From assembly GCA_016744875.1 (NCBI GenBank), contig JADGDL010000002.1, forward strand, positions 48,896 through 112,895: a DNA stretch of 64,000 nt, written 5' to 3'. The notes under the pieces were generated by a model. That model was not told the origin of the DNA, did no database searches, and was given only the letters and a program-made list of their open reading frames with translations. Origin of the DNA: Sulfurovum sp. Lineage in GTDB: Bacteria > Campylobacterota > Campylobacteria > Campylobacterales > Sulfurovaceae. A program made the translations under genes and the position numbers. The first letter of the stretch is position 1. Each line of letters opens with the position of its first letter. Positions 28,526-37,249 of this stretch are shown here, piece by piece.

Positions 28526-29404
28526 ATGGACTTAAAGATATTAGAACAACGGGCAAAAGCGTTTGATCACTTATTTGATGCGGTTGTTGTAACTGACGCA
28601 GAGGGCATTATTACTGATTGGAATATTGGGTCAGAATTATTGTATGGTTATACAAAAGAAGAAGCTATCGGACAGCCTGCAAGTATAGTTCATGTTCCTG
28701 ATGATGTTGCTCGTATTACGACAGAAATTCTTTCAGCTGTGGAGAAGTCTGGGAAATGGAATGGTGAAGTAAAATATTTGCATAAAGAAGGTCATATCGG
28801 TTGGCTCGAGTCAATGTGTGTACCTATTTTTGATGATAATAAGCAGATGATCGGTGCATTAGGTATTAACAGGGATATAACTGACCGTGTAGAAGAGATT
28901 AAGCGACTTCATGACAGAGCACATTATGATGAACTTACACAACTTCCAAATCGTTATCTGTTGCTTGATCGTCTTAGTCATCTAATAGAACGCTCTGAAC
29001 ATAATAAGAGTAATTTTGCACTGTTCTATATTGATCTGGATAAATTTAAGACCATTAATGATACTAAAGGACATGCATTTGGAGACAAGGTATTAAAAGA
29101 AACTGCATCAAGACTATCTCGATCGATTCAAAATGCAGATACCGTCGCTAGAATAGGTGGAGATGAGTTTATTCTTCTGTTAGAAAATACATCAGATATA
29201 GATGATATATCTAGAACGGCTGAAACACTTATTAAAGAAGTATCGGAACCTTGTAATATTGATGGAGAAGAGGTCCAAGTCGGCTGTAGTATTGGAATAG
29301 CTATCTATCCTGAGAATGGTACTAGTACAGATGCTTTACTCTTAAATGCTGATACAGGGATGTATAAAGCCAAACGAAAAGAACGCGGTACCTACCACTT
29401 TTAA
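28526..29404 (+). CDS. PAS-GGDEF diguanylate cyclase
   Basis: A 292-residue cytoplasmic protein that should make c-di-GMP from two GTP. A PAS sensor lies at about residues 12-120 (AVVVTDAEGIITDWNIGSE) and the GGDEF domain at about 130-292, with the intact active loop RIGGDEF. The product-inhibition site RxxD is altered: QNAD stands five residues before GGDEF. No membrane segment is present, so the PAS must sense a cytoplasmic cue or bind a ligand. It is a single-gene unit. Confidence 0.92.
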   Translation: MDLKILEQRAKAFDHLFDAVVVTDAEGIITDWNIGSELLYGYTKEEAIGQPASIVHVPDDVARITTEILSAVEKSGKWNGEVKYLHKEGHIGWLESMCVPIFDDNKQMIGALGINRDITDRVEEIKRLHDRAHYDELTQLPNRYLLLDRLSHLIERSEHNKSNFALFYIDLDKFKTINDTKGHAFGDKVLKETASRLSRSIQNADTVARIGGDEFILLLENTSDIDDISRTAETLIKEVSEPCNIDGEEVQVGCSIGIAIYPENGTSTDALLLNADTGMYKAKRKERGTYHF

Positions 29405-29512
29405 AATATAACTTCTAGCTGAATATAATATTCATAGAAGGATATTGTGTTCCGGTTAATAAATAGTTAAATTCTAACATGTAAAATATTGAATATTTAA
29501 AAGGAATGAACT

Positions 29513-29857
29513 ATGATCGCAGTAATTTTTGAAGTCTTCCCCGCAGAAGGTAGAACAGAAGAATATTTGGACATCGCAAGTGAATTAAAACCATTATTAG
29601 AAAAAATTGATGGTTTTATCTCTATAGAAAGGTTTTCCAGTTTTACAGATGAAGGTAAAGTACTTTCATTATCTTTTTGGCGTGATGAAAAAGCTATAGA
29701 AGAGTGGAGAAATATAGAGGACCATCGTTTTGCACAAAATAAGGGGCGTAAAGGTGTATTTAGTAATTATCGTTTGAGGGTTGCCAATGTAAATAGAGAC
29801 TATGGTATGAATGAACGAGATCAAGTTCCTACAGATAGTAAATCAGTCCATAAATAA
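29513..29857 (+). CDS. antibiotic biosynthesis monooxygenase (ABM) domain protein
   Basis: A 114-residue dimeric ferredoxin-like fold of the ABM family (IAVIFEVFPAEGRTEEYLD, then ISIERFSS and LSFWRDEKAIEEW). E. coli YgiN, a quinol monooxygenase, is a known member. Here it is followed by an iron alcohol dehydrogenase and an MdaB-type quinone reductase; the E. coli mdaB-ygiN pairing makes a role in quinone redox cycling or detoxification plausible. A GGAA ribosome site precedes the ATG. Confidence 0.83.
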   Translation: MIAVIFEVFPAEGRTEEYLDIASELKPLLEKIDGFISIERFSSFTDEGKVLSLSFWRDEKAIEEWRNIEDHRFAQNKGRKGVFSNYRLRVANVNRDYGMNERDQVPTDSKSVHK

Positions 29858-29869
29858 TAGGAGTAAATT

Positions 29870-31015
29870 ATAAATAATTTCACATATTACAATCCAACAA
29901 CAATAGAGTTTGGAAAAGAAAAAGAAAATAAAATAGGTGATTACTTAGAACAATCAGGTATTAAAAAAGTATTATTACTTTATGGTGGAGGGAGTATTAA
30001 GAAAAATGGTCTTTATGAAAAGATCATAATTTCACTGAACAAAAATAATATAGAGTATGTAGAACTTTCAGGCGTTGTAAGCAACCCACTTTTAGCTAAA
30101 GTAAATGAAGGAATTACACTTGCAAAAGATAATGATATTGAAGCTATTTTAGGTGTTGGTGGTGGTTCAGTTGCAGATAGTGCAAAAGCTATTGCCGCTG
30201 GTGCTATGTATAATGGAGATGTTTGGGACTTCTTTATCAATAAAGCTAAGATCATAGAAGCTCTACCAGTGTTTACAGTCATGACTCTCTCCGCAACCGC
30301 AAGTGAAATGAATGGAAATGCAGTCGTTATGAATGAAGATACAAAACAAAAGTATTCTATTGCTTCAGTGCTTCTAAATCCAAAGATATCAGTGATAAAT
30401 CCAGAACTTATGGCTACAGTGAGCAAAGAGTATTTGGCATATTCTGCTGTTGATATTATCTCACATTGTATTGAATTATATTTTACAGCTAGTTCACATC
30501 CTCATTTTAACTCAAGAATTGTAGAAGCTATTATTAAAACTGTTATGGAAACAACAGAGATCTTATTGGATGATCCAAATGATTATGATGCAAGAGCTGA
30601 GTTTGCATGGGCAGCTATCCAAGCCCTCAATGGTTTAACACCAGCAGGTACCGAAGGAGGGAACTTTCCAAATCATATGATAGAGCATGCACTTTCTGCT
30701 ATATACAATGTACCTCATGGTGCAGGCCTTTCTGTTGTTATCCCTGCATGGATGAAATGGTATGAAGCCCAAAACTCAATACAGTTCAAAAGATTTGCTA
30801 AAGAGATTTTTAATGAAGAAGGTTCAGCACAGGGGATAGAGAAACTTGAGAGTTGGTTCGTTAAAATAGGTTCACCTACAACGCTGAAAGCTGCAAATAT
30901 CCCTAGAGAAAATATAGAAGAGTTAGCTATCAATGCAAATTCACTGGCAATTATCTGGGGTATAGGTAAGATTTATTCTAAAGATACTATTGTAGAAATA
31001 TTAGAAAAAGCATAA
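29870..31015 (+). CDS. iron-containing alcohol dehydrogenase with apparent ATA start
   Basis: A 381-residue NAD(P)-dependent Fe alcohol/aldehyde dehydrogenase of the YqhD/BDH type. It has the family start NNFTYYNPTTIEFG, the dinucleotide motif GVGGGSVADSAKAI (about residue 95), the segment SATASEMNGNAVV and metal ligands in DIISHCIELYF, FPNHMIEHALS and VPHGAGLSVV. No ATG, GTG or TTG occurs in frame before base 30206, which would delete the first 112 residues including the nucleotide motif. An AGGAG lies 6 bases before an ATA at 29870, exactly where homologues begin with Met. I therefore place the start at ATA; a recent start-codon mutation is the alternative. Confidence 0.8.
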   Translation: MNNFTYYNPTTIEFGKEKENKIGDYLEQSGIKKVLLLYGGGSIKKNGLYEKIIISLNKNNIEYVELSGVVSNPLLAKVNEGITLAKDNDIEAILGVGGGSVADSAKAIAAGAMYNGDVWDFFINKAKIIEALPVFTVMTLSATASEMNGNAVVMNEDTKQKYSIASVLLNPKISVINPELMATVSKEYLAYSAVDIISHCIELYFTASSHPHFNSRIVEAIIKTVMETTEILLDDPNDYDARAEFAWAAIQALNGLTPAGTEGGNFPNHMIEHALSAIYNVPHGAGLSVVIPAWMKWYEAQNSIQFKRFAKEIFNEEGSAQGIEKLESWFVKIGSPTTLKAANIPRENIEELAINANSLAIIWGIGKIYSKDTIVEILEKA

Positions 31016-31025
31016 AAGGAAAGTC

Positions 31026-31616
31026 ATGAAAAATGTATTAATCATAAACGGACATCAAAGATATGATCAAGTAGCAGAGGGTAATCTAACAAACATTTAC
31101 ATTAACGCTGCATCTGAATTTTTTGAAAAAAATGATTTTAATCTGAAGCATAGTGTAGTCGAGAGTGACTATGATGTAAAAGAAGAAGTTGAGAAGTTAG
31201 TTTGGGCTGATTATGTTTTGTTACAGTATCCTGTTTACTGGATGGGTGTTCCCTGGATCACTAAAAAATATATAGATGAAGTTTTTTCTGCCGGTGATCA
31301 TAATGGTTTGTATATCAATGATGGAAGAAGCAGAAGTGATGCAACAAAACGTTATGGTAGCGGAGGTTTGATGCAAGGTACAAAATATATGCTCTCACTT
31401 ACTTACAATTGCCCAGATAGTGAATTTTCTGCAAAGGATGGTTTTTTTGACGGATTATCACTGGATGAAGCAAATGTAGCTACACATAAATTATTTCAGT
31501 TTTGTGGAGCAGAGCCGTTAGAGACATATGCTGTACATGATATATTTAAAGGTGACCTAGACATGAATAGTGAATTAGAGAAATTTACAAAAGTATTAGA
31601 GAAGAATTTTCAATAA
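31026..31616 (+). CDS. mdaB: NAD(P)H-dependent quinone reductase, MdaB family
   Basis: A 196-residue flavodoxin-fold protein. The start KNVLIINGHQRY, the segment WADYVLLQYPVYWMGVPWITK and the GSGGLMQGTKYMLSLTYN stretch match the MdaB branch, which reduces quinones by two electrons with FAD. In Helicobacter, MdaB protects against oxidative stress. It is the last gene of the ABM-dehydrogenase-MdaB unit, with an AAAGGAAAG ribosome site 11 bases after the previous stop. Confidence 0.9.
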   Translation: MKNVLIINGHQRYDQVAEGNLTNIYINAASEFFEKNDFNLKHSVVESDYDVKEEVEKLVWADYVLLQYPVYWMGVPWITKKYIDEVFSAGDHNGLYINDGRSRSDATKRYGSGGLMQGTKYMLSLTYNCPDSEFSAKDGFFDGLSLDEANVATHKLFQFCGAEPLETYAVHDIFKGDLDMNSELEKFTKVLEKNFQ

Positions 31617-31959
31617 ATATATAAACTATACATACTTTGTTAACCCTTTATTTGCAAGGGATTAACTTCTATAGTTTATAATGGTATTAGAAAAGGTAAC
31701 ATCTTGAAAGAGCTTGTTTTACTTTTATCAATAACTTTAGTAAACTTCCCTGTTTGCTCTTTGGTTACCTTTCTAAGAAGAGCTTATCTCCTTGAATACG
31801 TTTGAAGTTCTTCACTTCTATAAGCTACTAACCTAATGATTTTGCAAAACCTCATAAAATATATCAGATAACACTATATCGAACTATGAAGCAGACAAAT
31901 TGCATAACTTTAAAAGTCCCATTATGTTAAAATGTCTCAATTTAATATAATGGTGAACC
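31617..31959 (+). other. 343-base intergenic region with three successive predicted hairpins
   Basis: No convincing gene is visible. The first part holds three inverted repeats in a row: 31620-31680 (11-base outer arms TATAAACTATA/TATAGTTTATA, inner arms GTTAACCCTT/AAGGGATTAAC); 31687-31776 (arms TTAGAAAAGGTAAC, AAAGAGC and GTTTTACT pairing with AGTAAAC, GCTCTTT and GTTACCTTTCTAA); and 31781-31826 (AGCTTAT/ATAAGCT with an inner GAAGT/ACTTC). They may be an RNA gene, a transcript end of the upstream operon or a relic. A TATAAT at 31945-31950 is close to the next ATG. Confidence 0.45.
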
Positions 31960-32691
31960 ATGGCATCTAAAGAGATAATCTATAAAGATAAACCTTTCCA
32001 ACTCTCCTACGAGTTAGTGAACCCTACACAAAAAGAAGTACTTCTCGTACTTCATGGCTGGGGAAGCAATAAAGAGATCATGAAGCAGGCGTTTGCCAAG
32101 ACATTATCAGGATATAAACATATTTACCTGGATATGCCGGGCTTTGGTAAGTCAAACAATAACATGATTCTGACTACTGAAGACTATGGGCATATCGTAC
32201 AGCTTTTTTTGGATGCACTTGAAGTAACTCCAAGGATAGCAATGGGACACTCTTTTGGGGGAAAAGTCTCTACGCTGTTAAACACACCTTGCCTTGTATT
32301 ACTTTCTTCAGCAGGTATCGTTACGGTGAAACCATGGTCTGTTAAAGTGAAAATAGCAACCTTTAAACTGCTTAAACCTCTAGGTATGAGTAAGATACGA
32401 GAACTCTTTGTGGCTCCGGATGCACAGGGAATGAGTCATGAGATGTATGAAACATTTAAAAATGTGGTCGATGAAAATTTTGAAGCTTCTTTTTCAAAAA
32501 GCAAGAGTAAAGCCCTATGTTTTTGGGGTAAAGAAGATACTGCAACACCTCTTTATACAGGAGAAAAGATATCAGGGCTCATAAAAGACTCAGAATTTTA
32601 TCCGCTTGATGGAGATCACTTCTTCTTTTTACAACATAAAGATTTCATAGCAAAAACTATCACAGAACAATGCAAGGAACAGACTACATGA
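31960..32691 (+). CDS. alpha/beta hydrolase
   Basis: A 243-residue cytoplasmic alpha/beta-fold hydrolase. The oxyanion segment VLHGWGSNKE (about residue 30), the nucleophile elbow GHSFGGKVS (about residue 95), a late Asp (GKEDTATPLYTG) and the catalytic His (DGDHFFF) form a credible triad. It overlaps the MurF gene by four bases; in related bacteria such a hydrolase also accompanies murF, so a link to cell-wall or lipid metabolism is possible. The substrate is unknown. Confidence 0.88.
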   Translation: MASKEIIYKDKPFQLSYELVNPTQKEVLLVLHGWGSNKEIMKQAFAKTLSGYKHIYLDMPGFGKSNNNMILTTEDYGHIVQLFLDALEVTPRIAMGHSFGGKVSTLLNTPCLVLLSSAGIVTVKPWSVKVKIATFKLLKPLGMSKIRELFVAPDAQGMSHEMYETFKNVVDENFEASFSKSKSKALCFWGKEDTATPLYTGEKISGLIKDSEFYPLDGDHFFFLQHKDFIAKTITEQCKEQTT

Positions 32692-34142
32692 TATTAGTAA
32701 ACTCTATTTTTTACGCACTATTTATTTTGGCTATAGGCTATTATTTCATTACAAATTTACAGTGGTACAGTTATAAGTTAAATCGTGTACTTTTTCACCA
32801 CACTAAAACGTGGTGGCATTTTGTTTATTTCTTAGTGCCATTCGCTTTGTATGCTTTTGTAGATGCTACAAGTGATTATGGTTTTGTAGTTGTTATTGCT
32901 TATTTGGGATTATTGTTCCAATGGTATAAAGGATTAGATAAACCTTTGGTATTTACAGGACGCGTTAAACGCTTCTATGCAGCGTTACTTCTTTTTGCTC
33001 TTTTTATCCTTGTCGCATTTAATCATTATGCTGTAGTGTTACCACTTTTCTTGGCGTACTTTATCTCTATGTTCATTGAAAAAATGCTTTTTAACGGTTT
33101 TAAAGTGAAAGCACAAAATAAGATAGAGTCAATGAAAGAGATGAAAGTTGTGGGTATTACTGCTTCTTACGGTAAAACAAGCATTAAAAACTATATAGAG
33201 CACATTCTTAAAGCCAAATACAAAACCTATGCCACACCGCGCTCGGTCAATACTTTGGGTGGTGTGATGAAAGATGTCAATGATGATCTTCCCGCTGATA
33301 CTGAAGTCTATGTGGTAGAAATGGGTGCAAGAGGTGAGGGTGACATCGCTGAGATCACTACCTTTGTAAACCCTCACTATGTGGTAGTAGGGAAGATAGG
33401 CCCTGCACACATCGAGTACTTTAGAACCATGGAAAACATCCGTAATACAAAAATGGAGATAGTTCAAACAGCAAGACTTGAAAAGGCATGGGTACATGAA
33501 AGTGCTATGGTTAAGCCTGAGGCTAATGTGCATACTTTTGGAACTAAAGAAAACTTAGACATTCGTACACCTATAGCTGCACCTGAGTTTGTGATAGAAG
33601 ATGTTGAAGCAACGCTTGAGAGTACAAGCTTTAGCCTTGATGGTGTACGTTACTCTGCAAGCATTTTAGGTGGATTTAATGCTATGAACCTTGCTGCTGC
33701 AGTGCTTGTATCTAAAGAGCTTGGATTAACAGATGAACAAATTCAAAAGCAACTCTCTACCCTTGAACCTGTGGCCCATAGATTACAACGTATAGATGCA
33801 GGTGGAAAGGTTATCCTTGATGACTCTTTTAATGGGAATATTGATGGAATGATGGCATCATTTGCACTCTCATCAACATATGAAGGTCGAAAAGTGATCA
33901 TCACTCCGGGACTTGTCGAGGTAGATGATGATCTTAATGTTCAAGTGGCCAAAAGAGCCAACGAAGTTTTTGATGTGGTGGTTGTAACAGGTGATCTGAA
34001 TTATGCTATTTTTAAAGCGAATGTGGATGGAGATAAGTTAGTGAAGTTAGCTTCCAAGGCCGAAATGGAGACAATGCTTGTAGAACAGACATTGCCAGGA
34101 GATTTAATATTATTTGCTAACGATGCACCGAGTTTTGTTTGA
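32688..34142 (+). CDS. murF: Mur ligase, MurF type (UDP-MurNAc-tripeptide:D-Ala-D-Ala ligase)
   Basis: A 484-residue ATP-dependent ligase with several N-terminal membrane helices (about residues 1-130), a feature of MurF in this phylum. The ATP loop GITASYGKTSIKNYI lies near residue 155, followed by RSVNTLGGV, VVEMGARGEGDIAEI, LGGFNAMNLAAAVLV and DDSFNGNIDGMMA. These fit MurF, which adds D-Ala-D-Ala in peptidoglycan synthesis. The ATG at 32688 overlaps the hydrolase stop (ATGA); an in-frame ATG at 32670 is less likely. The N-terminal helices would hold the enzyme at the membrane. Confidence 0.85.
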   Translation: MILVNSIFYALFILAIGYYFITNLQWYSYKLNRVLFHHTKTWWHFVYFLVPFALYAFVDATSDYGFVVVIAYLGLLFQWYKGLDKPLVFTGRVKRFYAALLLFALFILVAFNHYAVVLPLFLAYFISMFIEKMLFNGFKVKAQNKIESMKEMKVVGITASYGKTSIKNYIEHILKAKYKTYATPRSVNTLGGVMKDVNDDLPADTEVYVVEMGARGEGDIAEITTFVNPHYVVVGKIGPAHIEYFRTMENIRNTKMEIVQTARLEKAWVHESAMVKPEANVHTFGTKENLDIRTPIAAPEFVIEDVEATLESTSFSLDGVRYSASILGGFNAMNLAAAVLVSKELGLTDEQIQKQLSTLEPVAHRLQRIDAGGKVILDDSFNGNIDGMMASFALSSTYEGRKVIITPGLVEVDDDLNVQVAKRANEVFDVVVVTGDLNYAIFKANVDGDKLVKLASKAEMETMLVEQTLPGDLILFANDAPSFV

Positions 34143-34196
34143 TTGTATTTCAATAATTAGCTATAATCATTTTTTAATTTAAAACAAGGAAAATAA

Positions 34197-34715
34197 ATGA
34201 AAAAAATCACAAACTACTTAGTGTCATCACTATTACTTAGTTCTTTACTTTTTGCTGGGGGAGGTAATACTGAAGCAAATACACCTGTTGAACCAATCGT
34301 TGAGATTCCTGAAGAATCAACAACACATTTTTATTTAGGTGCGGCATTTGCAAATATTCACAATGGTGAATCAGGTGATGGTTATTCGCTTATTGCCGGT
34401 TATTCATTCATGGATAATCTAGCTGTTGAAGCAAGATATGCTTCAGTTGAGACTGACAATAACCATGATATAACTAATACGGTGATTTTTCTTAAGCCCA
34501 AAGTTAAAGTAGCCGATAGTTTATGTATATATGGTTTACTTGGTTATGGTCAAGTTGATTATGTCGGTGTTAAAGATGAAGGTTTAGAATATGGTGCTGG
34601 AATGGCTTACCATTTTAATGATAATATTGCTTTATTTGCTGACTATATACAAACTAAAGCTATTGACGATGTGAAACTTCATGGCTTTACTACAGGTTTA
34701 GTTTACAAGTTCTAA
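34197..34715 (+). CDS. small outer-membrane beta-barrel protein
   Basis: A 172-residue OmpA/OmpX-like barrel with a signal peptide (SSLLLSSLLFAGGG). After an acidic linker it has alternating beta strands (FYLGAAFANIH, SLIAGYSFMDNLAVEARYA, CIYGLLGYGQVDY, YGAGMAYHFNDNIALFADYI) and ends in the sorting signal GLVYKF with C-terminal Phe. The function may be adhesion or envelope stability; sequence alone does not say. A terminator follows. Confidence 0.88.
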   Translation: MKKITNYLVSSLLLSSLLFAGGGNTEANTPVEPIVEIPEESTTHFYLGAAFANIHNGESGDGYSLIAGYSFMDNLAVEARYASVETDNNHDITNTVIFLKPKVKVADSLCIYGLLGYGQVDYVGVKDEGLEYGAGMAYHFNDNIALFADYIQTKAIDDVKLHGFTTGLVYKF

Positions 34716-34721
34716 ATCTTT

Positions 34722-34757
34722 ATTCTTGGGCTTGCCCAAGAATATATCTTCTTTTTT
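34722..34757 (+). terminator. rho-independent terminator
   Basis: A 10-base inverted repeat (ATTCTTGGGC and GCCCAAGAAT) follows the barrel gene by six bases and is trailed by TATCTTCTTTTTTT. The GC-rich inner stem and T-run make it a good terminator. Confidence 0.85.
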
Positions 34758-34855
34758 TAGTTTGTATACGAGAGTTTAGTAGTATATGTACGTTTGTTTC
34801 ACATGATTGATAAAAGTATCGTTACGATGTACAATGTGGAAACCAGAGTAAAAGA

Positions 34856-34873
34856 GTTGGTTTTAGAACCAAC
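34856..34873 (+). terminator. second hairpin with T-rich tail, overlapping META gene stop
   Basis: GTTGGTT and AACCAAC flank a 4-base loop that contains the leftward stop codon, and TTTTTCTTT follows on the plus strand within three bases. It may catch read-through from the left and also end the META transcript. Confidence 0.45.
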
Positions 34874-35294
34874 CTTTTTCTTTCCCCATACGTTTAAAAA
34901 AGAGTTCATGTTTTGAACTCTTGAGTGTAATACCTTTGATACCATACTTCTCTTCTTCTTTAATGCTAAAACCTTCAGCTATTGTTTCATGGAGTTTCTT
35001 GCTTACATAGGCATGTATGGACTCTCGACAAGCCATACGTGTTGCAATGAGCTTGGATGACATATGTCGGTCATCTCCTTTTAATGTCCCTGTGATCTGA
35101 TTACATCCATCAAATCCACTCACTTTCATTTTTTCAGAATCAAAATCAAGAATGGCTCTTGCTTTACGAACTTCTTTTCCGTCTAGAGCTCGTAAGTGCC
35201 AGTTTCCATCAAGGTCATTGAAGTCTATAGATTGTGTATCACTCCATAACAGTGTGGAGAGTAAAGATACGATGAGTGTTTTTTTAACCAGCAT
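34863..35294 (-). CDS. META domain protein (HslJ-like), exported
   Basis: A 143-residue secreted protein: signal peptide (KKTLIVSLLSTLLWSD), then a META domain with the hallmark GNWHLRALDGK, FDGCNQITGT and a second conserved region ATRMACRES. E. coli HslJ of this family is a lipoprotein linked to novobiocin resistance; the general role is envelope-related. A longer frame starts at 35321, but an AAAGGAAT ribosome site and the signal peptide fix the start at 35294. It is divergent from the next gene. Confidence 0.85.
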   Translation of the reverse strand: MLVKKTLIVSLLSTLLWSDTQSIDFNDLDGNWHLRALDGKEVRKARAILDFDSEKMKVSGFDGCNQITGTLKGDDRHMSSKLIATRMACRESIHAYVSKKLHETIAEGFSIKEEEKYGIKGITLKSSKHELFFKRMGKEKGWF

Positions 35295-35361
35295 TGTAAA
35301 TTCCTTTGTTTTATTGTCCAAATTTAGGGTATTATATTATAAAATATTTAATGGAGTATAA

Positions 35362-36156
35362 ATGAGATTTATAATTATTGTTTCCTTTTTGTTTACCACA
35401 CTTTTTGCTACACAGGTACAGCTTACGCCCAAACAGGCTAATTATATAGCACAAAAGGTATGGCAAAATGAAGGTGCTGGGAAAGACAAATACCTTGTCT
35501 GGTGGAATAAAGGTGAGGACTTTGCTTCAGTTGGTATAGGACATTTCATTTGGTTCTCCAAGGGCCATACAGAACGTTTTAGAGAAGTTTTCCCTATGGT
35601 AATTGCATTTATGGAAAAAAAGAATGTCAGTATGCCAACTTGGCTTAACTCTCAAACATCACTTCCATGGAACAGTAAAGAGGAATTTTTTGAAGCAAAA
35701 AAATCTAAAAGTACACAGTATATGGAACTTTTTAACTTTCTTAAAAATACCATGCCGTATCAAGCAGAGTTCATGGCACAACGACTGAGTGCTGCATTGC
35801 CACAAATGTTAGAAAGTATTGATAATGAAAATAAAAGAGAGACCATCACAAGAAGATTTAATGAAGTAATGCACAATAGTGACGGTTCAGTCAATGAAAG
35901 AGGACTATATATATTATTGGACTACACGAATTTTAAGGGTGAAGGTACACTTAAAAGTGAACGCTATAATGGACAAGGCTGGGGACTCCTTCAAGTACTT
36001 TTGAACCTGGATGACAAAGAAATCAATAAGCAAAAAGCTTTTGCCCAATCTGCAAGCCGCATGCTCTCTCGACGTATCAAGAATTCACCACCTGCACGTG
36101 GAGAAGAGCGTTGGAGAAAAGGTTGGAATATACGTTTGGAGACCTATTGGAAATAA
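35362..36156 (+). CDS. exported conserved protein with lysozyme-like motif pattern
   Basis: A 264-residue protein with a clean signal peptide (MRFIIIVSFLFTTLFA). The mature part begins LTPKQANYIAQKVWQNEG and then has NKGEDFASVGIGHFIWF. This conserved but unnamed family is found in several proteobacteria. The Glu in QNEGAG and the GIGH turn are reminiscent of lysozyme-like folds, which would suggest a peptidoglycan-acting enzyme; that is inference from short motifs. A GGAG site precedes the ATG. It runs directly into the converging CHAD gene. Confidence 0.75.
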   Translation: MRFIIIVSFLFTTLFATQVQLTPKQANYIAQKVWQNEGAGKDKYLVWWNKGEDFASVGIGHFIWFSKGHTERFREVFPMVIAFMEKKNVSMPTWLNSQTSLPWNSKEEFFEAKKSKSTQYMELFNFLKNTMPYQAEFMAQRLSAALPQMLESIDNENKRETITRRFNEVMHNSDGSVNERGLYILLDYTNFKGEGTLKSERYNGQGWGLLQVLLNLDDKEINKQKAFAQSASRMLSRRIKNSPPARGEERWRKGWNIRLETYWK

Positions 36157-37095
36157 CTAAAGTTTGAGAGTCTGTTCTTGGAACTTATGAAGTTCTTTCA
36201 TGGCTTTTCTCACTAGTTTTTTTTGTCTCTTTAATGTGCTCTTGTGTAGTTTGTTTTCTAGTTTTATGTCTTTAGAGAGATTTGAGCTATTTGATTGAAA
36301 GTATCCATGTAGGAGTTTTGTCTGATTGACAGTATCATTGATATCACCCAATAATGTCTGCAATTTTTTCCCTTTTTTGATCATCTTTTCTATTTTATCT
36401 TCACCAAAAATATGCTGAAATTCTTCTAAGAGATAACGAAGTTTTTTAAATGAGATCCTGATCTTATGGAGTTTATTGTTATCATAATCTTTTTCTAAAA
36501 CATTTATCTTTTTTACTATTTTATGATGTAGCTTTTTGATGACTTTTTTTGCTGTATATTCTATGGAATCTTTGTTATTCTTACCTGTAAAAAGTCTTTC
36601 TCCTTTTAATGTGTCTTGGTAAGATAAAAAGAATTTTTTAAATTTTTTGCTCCTCAACATCTCTTGTATATCTTGTTGTTCATGTATTTGTTGTTGTTTG
36701 ATATTTTTTTGAATAGTATTGTGTGTTTCATCAAGTTGCAGTAAACGGTTTTTTATGACATCGAGATCACGTTTTTGGTTTGTTTTTGTCGCAAACCTAC
36801 TCAAGTTATCATAAAAGTGGACATGATCTTTTTTAGGAAAGATAAAGTCAAATTCTTTTAAGAAGGCTCTTGATTTTCTAATATTTATTCTAAACTGATG
36901 TAGATCTTCTTCTTCATTATCCAAAAGGATACGTTCTTTGTAAAACAGGATAGATAAAGAGTATTTATATAAGATGACTCGAAGTGCATTAAGAGATGAT
37001 AGATCAGAGATAAAATAGATGTCTAGTTCAGCTATATTTTTTCTCTCAAGCTCTTTAAATATGCTAGAAAGGTATTTCTTTTCTATTTTTTTCAT
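36157..37095 (-). CDS. CHAD domain protein
   Basis: A 312-residue, very basic helical protein of the CHAD family. Conserved histidines and basic residues occur in two repeats: DLHQFRINIRKSRAFLKEF (about residue 63) and KLHKIRISFKKLRYLLEEF (about residue 210). CHAD domains bind inorganic polyphosphate and are often linked with polyphosphate granules or triphosphate-processing enzymes; no CYTH domain is present here. The stop codon directly abuts the end of the converging gene. Confidence 0.88.
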   Translation of the reverse strand: MKKIEKKYLSSIFKELERKNIAELDIYFISDLSSLNALRVILYKYSLSILFYKERILLDNEEEDLHQFRINIRKSRAFLKEFDFIFPKKDHVHFYDNLSRFATKTNQKRDLDVIKNRLLQLDETHNTIQKNIKQQQIHEQQDIQEMLRSKKFKKFFLSYQDTLKGERLFTGKNNKDSIEYTAKKVIKKLHHKIVKKINVLEKDYDNNKLHKIRISFKKLRYLLEEFQHIFGEDKIEKMIKKGKKLQTLLGDINDTVNQTKLLHGYFQSNSSNLSKDIKLENKLHKSTLKRQKKLVRKAMKELHKFQEQTLKL

Positions 37096-37249
37096 TTTAA
37101 TTCCTGCCGTAAAAATTTAAAAATGATCAACATATTTCTATTATATCATGTATCTATTTCACTTTATAGAAGTATCTCTTAAAGAAAGCAACCCCTCATC
37201 ACAAAAAAGATAAAATTTAAAAAATATTTTAACAAAGAGAATCATAGCT

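Noticed and set aside
29513..30206. A frameshift or deletion in the iron alcohol dehydrogenase, to explain the missing start.
   Set aside because: The frame is continuous and matches the family from the first residues; only the start codon is unusual.
31704..31805. A 33-codon frame starting at TTG (KELVLLLSITLVNFPVCSLV at the start) in the structured intergenic region.
   Set aside because: It coincides with the stems of a long inverted repeat, has only a weak ribosome site, and its hydrophobicity can arise from T-rich DNA. Not listed as a gene.
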